A DNA stretch of 28,118 nt, from contig LSSL01004506.1 of the NCBI GenBank assembly GCA_001953115.1, forward strand, positions 1 to 28,118, given 5' to 3'. This document shows, one piece after another, positions 20,761-28,118 of this stretch. How positions within the stretch are numbered: the first letter of the stretch is position 1; every line of letters starts with the position of its first letter. This stretch comes from Smittium mucronatum (lineage: Eukaryota > Kickxellomycota > Harpellomycetes > Harpellales > Legeriomycetaceae). The position numbers and the translations under genes were made by a program. The notes under the pieces are model-generated. The model was not told the DNA's origin. It made no database searches and saw nothing but the letters and a program-made list of their open reading frames with translations.

Positions 20761-23700
20761 AAAATTGCTTTTTTTTTTCCTTTTTATGGGTTTTTTTATA
20801 TGTCCTATAATAGTTTTCAAATTATTTTATGGGAATCTCTTTTTTAAAAAAAAGATGTGATTTTGAGGGATATTTTATTACTTTTAATTTTAAAATTTCA
20901 ATGTCTGTTTCAAAAACGTTAAAAATATTTTATGGAAATAATTTTTTTTAAAATTTTATAAATATTTTCTAGCTAAAATATTGGTTAATTCGCTTTATTT
21001 TTTTCACACTAATACACCATTAAATTAAAAAATACAAAAAATAGGTATTTGGTTTTTTTTTTGGATTTTACCCAAAAAAAAAATATCAATTATTCAATAT
21101 ATATATGTAGATATATAAATCTCAAATTTCGCGTGATTCACGCTTATTTGTTTCCAACAGGATCGATAAAAGATATTCTTATATCTAAGATATTTTTTTT
21201 TTATATATTTTTTAAAAATTGAAAAAAAAAAAAAAAAAAAAACTGGTGGAAAAATAATACTCAGTATAATAAATTAAACGTCAATAAATTCAAAAAATAT
21301 GATTTTTTTTTAGACATGAGTGGTATAAGAGATGAAGATTTATTTTTTATCTTTTTAAAATAAAATATGACAGTAAAAATTAAATATTAGTTATTTTATC
21401 CCCAATTCCAAACTTCATACATTAAAGATAAAAAATAAGCCGTGTTATCTTAATTATATTTCATTTTCAAATTTAAAATTCTGAAATTTCAATATTCTTA
21501 AACTTTGATTTATATCATAATTTATTTAAAAAAGTGTGGTGAATGAGATAAGTAATGATTTTAAACTTTCTTCAAAATTAAAATTTGTTTTTTTTATTTA
21601 AAAAATATAATAAAAAATATTTAATGATAATAATAATATAAATCTTGATATTGCTTATAATACGATACATTTAGTTAATGTGATTTTGAAAAAAAAAAAA
21701 TCCTAAATTACACTTTCTAGTATTTTTAAATTATGATTATATATGCTTTTTTGGTCTAAATTTTTGATTATTATTACTGGATTCGAATAAAAAATTGATG
21801 CTTAATAAATTTCCAACTGAAATTATTTTATTATATGTATGGATTTCACTTATTTATGAAAAAATTTAGTCCTATTAATAAACTTTTAAATCGTTTTTTT
21901 GTAAAGATAAATCTAATATTACAAAAATTTGCCACTAATTTTTCTCTTTTTATGATTAATTTAAAATAAAATAAAAAATTTCCTCTATTTTTTCAAAATA
22001 TATTTACAAAATGACTTATATATTTTTTAAATATTAATATTTTATTATAAAAAAGCATAATTTTATACAAAATAATCATATTTTACAAAAAAATATGATC
22101 ACTTTCACTTAAAGTATTTGTATATTGTATGTATATATATAGTATAATACACTTTTTAAAATCTGATATAAATGTGAAAATCATATATTTATATCTTACC
22201 CATTAGATTTTCAAAATTTTGGTAAAAAAATATATTATTTAAAAGAATAGTTGCGTAGTAAAAAAACCATTATTTATATTTTCAACAAAAAATATATTAT
22301 GAAAATAGAAGGGGCAATTTCCGAAGATTTTATAGTCCAAACATTATATATTTATATAAAATAGTCCTGTAAAATATAGATGATAAAAAAAAAGATACTA
22401 AGTAAAAAAAAAATGTTGATAAATAAAATATTCATTATCTCCATCAAATAGATACTCTTTTTAGATATTATTTAAATAGAATAGCCTATTGAAGATACTG
22501 TTTAAATGGGAAAAAATATCTTCAAAGTTTTGGTTTATAAATTAAAATCGATGGTTTTAATTCTTTATTTTAATTTTGAAATATACGAATGTATGAATAT
22601 TTTTATGAGTAAACTGTTTAAAAATACAATAAAAATACTCTTTATACCAATTATCAACTCCAAATCATTTTTTTTTCTTACTCGTGATAATTTATAATTA
22701 TCTTCTCTTTATTTTTAAAATTTAGCATTTGTATATTTTGTGTATCTTTATTTTGGATTTATGGTCATGTTTAAAATAAATTAAATTTTAATAATTTGAT
22801 TCATTTATCAAAACATAGAACAAATTTCTGAAAAAAGTATTAGTATATTTATTTTGAAATATAATTTCATCGATTTGTTTAAATATTTAATATTTTTAAA
22901 TGAGTAGCGCCAGTAGATCCATTCAAAAAAATATGTATACTCACTTTAAATTTCTTTTTGCATATTATATAAAACACAATATTATACTTTTGATATATAT
23001 ATTTGAATTATTATATTAGTTTTATTAAAAAAATATATATCTGTTTGTTAAAAATATATCTTATGATAATAACATAATAGAAAAGTGAATATTATTTAAA
23101 AAAATAAAAATAAAGTTTATCCAAAAATTTATTATTTATTTTTTCAGTAATAACGTTTTTTAATATTCTTTCATAAGGTTTAATTAAAGATGAAAAATAT
23201 TATTCGCTATAATCTAATCAATTTAAATGATAATACTTATTTATAATAATTTAAAACTTTTTACCATTATTTTTTTTAATAAGCATTAATACTCCAATTA
23301 ATATACCAATAATAAATATTAATAATAATATAATTTATAAATTTTCAAAAGATTTAAAACATGAATTTTTTTATTAAATACATTTTTTTTCTTGGCATAA
23401 TACGCAAAAATTAATCTTATACCAATTATATACTAACGTTTAAAGATAGGATATATAACCTTTTCTTATAAAATAAACTTGTATAAAATTAGTTTCTATT
23501 TTATATTACGTGTATTTAATTGAGAAACTAACTTAACACTTTTAAAATTTTAAATCATAATTATTTTTCATTTTATTATGGAAAAATCGACCGAATAAAT
23601 AATATATATTAACATTAATTGCATTTTCTACATATGGGATTCGTTTTATGATATACGCAGAGATGAAAAATAACATAAACTTATATTTATATCAGATAAA

Positions 23701-24590
23701 AAAATCAAAGCAATTATAATATATAGAATAATAATTTTTTTCTTTAATGATTTTTTTTACAATTTCTAGTTTATTTTATAATATTAAGAAATATTCTAAA
23801 GGGGAAATTTCACTTTGAATTTAATAGTATTAATGTAAATTTTTACTATATTTTTGAGCCCAATACATAAAAAAATACTATATATAATATTGGAAGGTTT
23901 TTAAAATATGATTTTTTAAACCAGATTATATTAGATTTGGGATTTTTAAAAAAATATCTTTTCAAATAATCATAAATATCATAAATAATAATAATATTTT
24001 TTTTATAGCGTTTAGTTTAAGTGGAAGAAGTTATTTGAAATCTGTCAAATAAACATAAAAGTATTTTATATCTTACTTTCGAAAACATAAAATGCGCTTT
24101 TGATTAAAATTTTATTGCCAAGTTTTTTCTCAAAAAAACTAATCAATGTAATATTAAATAAAATTATACAAGTTTTAATCTGATATAAAAAGTGATTAAA
24201 TCTATATTTTTTTGATTTAAAATTGTTTTTGATTTTATAATTTACGGATGATTGTTAATTCTTTTATATTTTATTTCAATTATTTAGTTAAAATTAATTA
24301 TTAGATATTTTATGTAAATATTTATTCATAATATTTTGTTTTTTCATTTATAGTTTATAAATCTTACAATTTTGATATTAATACATAAAAAAACAAGTAA
24401 TTATTTAATCATATTTATTTAAACATAATTAAGTCTAGGTTTATTAAATATATATATATTTTTTTTGCTGAATTTAATTATCTTTAAAAATCCGTTTTAA
24501 TAGAGTTTATTATTTATAACACAATAAGACCTTTTTGATTAAAAAATATGAAATTTTAATACTTTAAAAAACTGTTAGAAATACACACAG

Positions 24591-24611
24591 AATAAATAAA
24601 TAAATAAATAA
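24591..24611. repeat. (AATA)5 microsatellite
   Basis: Five full AATA units and a partial sixth lie in the AT block. This is a simple-sequence repeat with no sign of function. Confidence 0.8.
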
Positions 24612-25229
24612 TCACATTAGTTATAGTTATAGATTATTTTTTATCCCTGACTTTTTTTAAAAAAAAAGGAATAGCAACATATTCCCATTGAAATTAAATT
24701 ATGATATTTTATTTTGAAAAAATATCTTTTTTGCTATTATCTTTCTTATTTTTGATCCTGTAATTTGATGTTATTTTTTAGAATACCCACTTTTTAAATT
24801 TTTCTTAGTTTTTTTTCGCCCATGAGGTATCATAGAAAAAATAAAATATTAAGTATAAATAATACATATTTATTAGAGTTAATATATATTATGAATTTTT
24901 AAGATCAAAAAACTCTAACAAGGGGTGGAGCTCTTTAAGACAGTTCAATTATTTGAGAGAAAAATTTAATTAAATTTTTAAAATGTGTGAATGAAAATAA
25001 TTTCCTATTCCATATAAAAAAAATCTTTATATTTATATCATTTAATATAACAGAAGCTATAGAGTGAAAAAAATATTTTAAACCTCGAAATAATTATTTA
25101 AAACTTTTATAAGCCCAAAATTAATAATTTCAGTTTTATAATGGGTGCATATTAGATTTTATTTTTAAATTTAAAATTATTTTTATTTTATGAGAAAAAG
25201 AGTTTCAGTTATCAAAGAAAATTTAGTCA

Positions 25230-25239
25230 CCCCCCCCCC
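25230..25239. repeat. C10 homopolymer
   Basis: Ten consecutive C residues stand in a neighbourhood of about 12-18 % GC. It is the only long C or G run in the AT block. Confidence 0.85.
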
Positions 25240-25800
25240 AATATTTTATGTAATAAGCAAAAAAAATTTAATATAAGAGATTCAATCATTTTTGGTATAT
25301 TATTAACATATTATTTGAATAAAAAATAAAAAATTAGATCTAATGCTTCGATATAGTTAAATTTCTAAATTTATATTATTTAAAATGTATCATAAAAAAT
25401 AAAAATGGTGGTGTAAACAGATAACATTTGTATTTAGTTTTTAAAAATCTGTATTTATAAGCTTTTTTGTACTTTTAAAAAACCTCAGTACTGAAATATT
25501 TTGAAAGATATAACAATAATATTAATATTTTATAACTATATTCATCAATAATAGTTAAATGTAATATAAAAAAGAGCTATAAATAACAATTTATTAATTT
25601 GTTAATAAATTATTCTATTTTTATACCTACTGTAATTAATATTATAACCACAAAATACGGAGTTCGTGGATTCATTTTCATATTTTCTATAATATTTATA
25701 ATTTCTTTGTATTAATTTTTTGAAAATTAATAGTTTTTGAAATTAAAGATCCGATTTTTTTAAAATAAGTATATTATAGATTATACTGTTATGAAAATTT

Positions 25801-28030
25801 AATAAATAAAAAATCCAGCTTCCCCACTTCAATATTTGCCACTCTAGGGGCTCCACAAATGCTGGGGATTGGTTAAATCATGTAGCTTTAATTATATCAT
25901 TTTTTTTTTTTTTGAAAGCTGGGCTAAATAAATAAAAAAAATATATTTTAAAAAAGAAATTGTTGCTTTATTTTGTCAAACATGGACGAGTTTTTAATTT
26001 TAAATAAAAATTATTTAAACGGAAATATGCAGATTTTTTTAAAAGATTTTAGAAAAGACTCAAGTTAGATAATGTAGTTTATCGCATTGAACCAAGTAAT
26101 TTGCACTTGAAAGAGTATAATTTATATCTCTTAATTCTAAAAAAACCATTAAAATTTATTTATCTGTGTTTGATTAGTGAGGCAATCAAAATTCATGCAC
26201 CGAATTATCCCTTGATAACAAGTCTCTTTACTAGAGAAATCCTCTGATAAACAAAAAAAAAGAACAAAAAAAAAGAGAAATTTTATATCTTTAATTTACC
26301 AGAAAATACTATGTATACCTTTGATAAACTTTAAATTAAAATCCGAAAAAAAATGCAATTTTTTCTACTTATACACTAAATTATGCGTTTATCCAAATCA
26401 GAACAGATCAAATTACATAAAACTAAACCGATAGTCTTCTAACCGCAATCCAAATCACCCCACAATTTATTAAAAAGGTATTAAAAAATGATTTATCATA
26501 TTTTTATTTCGTAAAAAAAATAAAGATAAGCATAAGTTTTTTCAAAGAGTTTATTTAGGATATTTTAACTTTATTAAAAATAATAATAAAAGGGAAAATA
26601 AATAAATGGTCGATTTAAGCTTCCAAGTTTTTTTTACTTTAGCAGCTCTGTAGCCATCGGGAAATTTTCAAAACTCCCAATCCACCTAAATTTAAAATGT
26701 ATACATCTAGTTTTTTAGCTACAGGGTTGTTAAATTTCTTAATTTTAAAACATAAAATTATTCAAGATTTTAGTAACAGATGTTATGAACAAAGAGAAAT
26801 GAGGTCATATATATGATTTAGGTTTTCTTGTTTGGATATTTTTTATTATGTGGACAACTAATGAAGTTTCAAATTTTATTTAATTCAAATTATATGTTTG
26901 TTCTTTTAAAGTTTATCAATTTATATTTTTTTAAAATACCTTTTCTAATGAATTTAATAAAACCCAAATAATATTAAAAGCTAGTAATTTAAAGTATTAA
27001 ATTATGGGGGGTTTTCGTTTAATGGGCTTAATCTAAACATCTTAAAATTTCCAAAAAAGGAATGATTATTAGTAATGATAGAAGTTTCATTACAAATAAA
27101 TATCAATGAAAAAGAGAGCGATAGAACCATGGTATTAAGCTCTTGGTATTAGTTTCGTGATATATAAACATGTATTTGTTAAGTTTTTTTTTGATATAAC
27201 GGAATTTGTTGATTTAATTTTTTTTATATTGATATTTCTTGCATTCAAGAGTACATAATAGTAAATTCTGGATATAAGTTTGTGATATGTATTTTTCTGG
27301 AGGCGGGGTGTTTCCTATAGAGCTCATATTAATGAGTTTTTTTTTAAAAAAAGAGTAAAAAAACACATGAAACATGAATAATACCTTATTATAAGGTTGG
27401 ATTTCTAATTTAATTTTTTAAAAAACTTACAAAGCTAACCTAAACGCGAGGCTAAAAAAAAAGGCAACTATTTTTTACATCCAGACCTTACAACTATTAC
27501 CTTACACAATAAGCTTTTATGCAAACATAATGTACCTTTATTACAACCATAGTCATATCCATGGAATTCGGTTCATGTTAGCTTAATACTAGCCGAAAGT
27601 TAAAAGCGTCGGTAAGAGTAAAGCACATATTAAATGAAAATTTATTTATCCGACCAGGATTTTTTTTCAAAAAAAGGCGGTTATGTTTAATGTTTGAAAT
27701 AAACATTGGGGTTCTGTATCCGATTTATTATTATTATTTTTTATAGTTTATGTTTTGAAGGGGTATTGTTTTATAAATTTTTTTAGGAGACAACCTGTTA
27801 TCTTGCTTTTTATTGATATATACATCAGCACTCAAAGAGAAATAAAATTTTGACATTCAAATTCAATCAAATATAATAAACCTGGTCAAAATTGAATTGG
27901 TAGGGGGCCTTGTTGGTCCTAAAGCTCAATTTATATATTGAGTTTGGGAATAAACTGGGTACTGAGACGTATTTCGTGACTTGTTAAAGCACACAATTTT
28001 CGCTATTCCAAACTATTTCGATTTTGTGAA
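25801..28030. other. Gene-free stretch, moderate AT content
   Basis: GC rises again; one line I counted at 26161 reaches 35 %. A more GC-rich patch lies at about 25815-25875, where CCAGC and GCTGG occur close together. No ORF, RNA gene or recognisable element was found. Confidence 0.45.
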
Positions 28031-28118
28031 AAAAAAAAAAAAAGTGAGGCACTTCGGCTGGGCAGATACGTGCATGCAAATGCACGCTTCCCAACCCAGC
28101 TCCCACCCCAGCCCCAGC
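28031..28118. other. A-run followed by abrupt GC-rich, hairpin-forming terminus
   Basis: An A-run ending at 28043 is followed by about 75 bases far richer in G and C than anything else in the window. They contain a 7-bp stem, CGTGCAT (28069-28075) and ATGCACG (28080-28086), closed by GCAA, a GNRA-type tetraloop. An outer pair, GCTGGG (28057-28062) and CCCAGC (28095-28100), encloses it. A poly(A)-then-new-sequence junction is what the LINE array at the other end shows, so this may be the start of another element. It could also be an assembly-end artefact. Confidence 0.5.

Larger units (their letters stand above)
20761..25800. other. 5-kb block of extreme AT content, gene-free
   Basis: Hand counts of individual 60-base lines inside the block give roughly 7-20 % GC (for example 4 of 60 at 22021, 5 of 60 at 24841, 11 of 60 at 22621). 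Lines counted outside it mostly reach 22-35 %. All six frames are densely closed; the one frame of 63 codons (22506-22697) is Lys/Ile/Phe-rich as expected by chance. There is no tandem satellite, only short A/T palindromes and microsatellites. Possible natures are a regional centromere, a heterochromatic spacer or a decayed, mutation-biased segment. Confidence 0.6.

Noticed and set aside
22506..22697. 63-aa ORF in the AT block
   Set aside because: Composition (Lys, Ile, Phe, Asn) is that of translated random AT-rich sequence.

Overview
The window reads as nuclear DNA of an AT-rich eukaryote, most likely an early-diverging (zygomycete-grade) fungus. The reasons are short GT-AG introns of 55-96 nt, a fungal-style three-KH protein, an acidic FGF intracellular-binding protein (FIBP) homologue (a family I know from animals, amoebae and basal fungi but not from the common yeasts), and zinc-finger LINE retroelements. 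The lineage is an inference. No tRNA, rRNA, CRISPR array or bacterial operon was seen.

Layout. Positions 1-2735 hold three head-to-tail, same-orientation fragments of one LINE family, each joined to the next at or beside the A-run of the preceding copy; the middle copy carries an unrecognised insert of about 0.8 kb. About 1.6 kb of non-coding DNA follows. At 4309-6798 (+) lies a three-exon FIBP homologue of 790 aa, enlarged by a low-complexity insertion of about 410 residues. It converges on 7070-9197 (-), a nine-exon gene for the coatomer delta subunit (delta-COP), reconstructed here to 511 aa, with the start codon alone on the first coding exon. After 2.6 kb without a gene comes 11822-13324 (-), an intronless three-KH RNA-binding protein of the PBP2/Rnc1/PCBP type. 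After another 4.7 kb comes 18026-18883 (-), eIF3g (TIF35-like), also intronless. The last 9.2 kb is gene-free and contains a 5-kb block of extreme AT content (about 20.8-25.8 kb). The window ends in an A-run followed by an abrupt GC-rich, hairpin-forming stretch.

The four genes are housekeeping or regulatory genes for different processes: COPI vesicle coat, translation initiation, mRNA binding, and an unassigned FIBP role. I see no sign that they form one system. The most unusual parts are structural: the serial LINE junctions, the inserted segment, the AT block and the GC-rich terminus.
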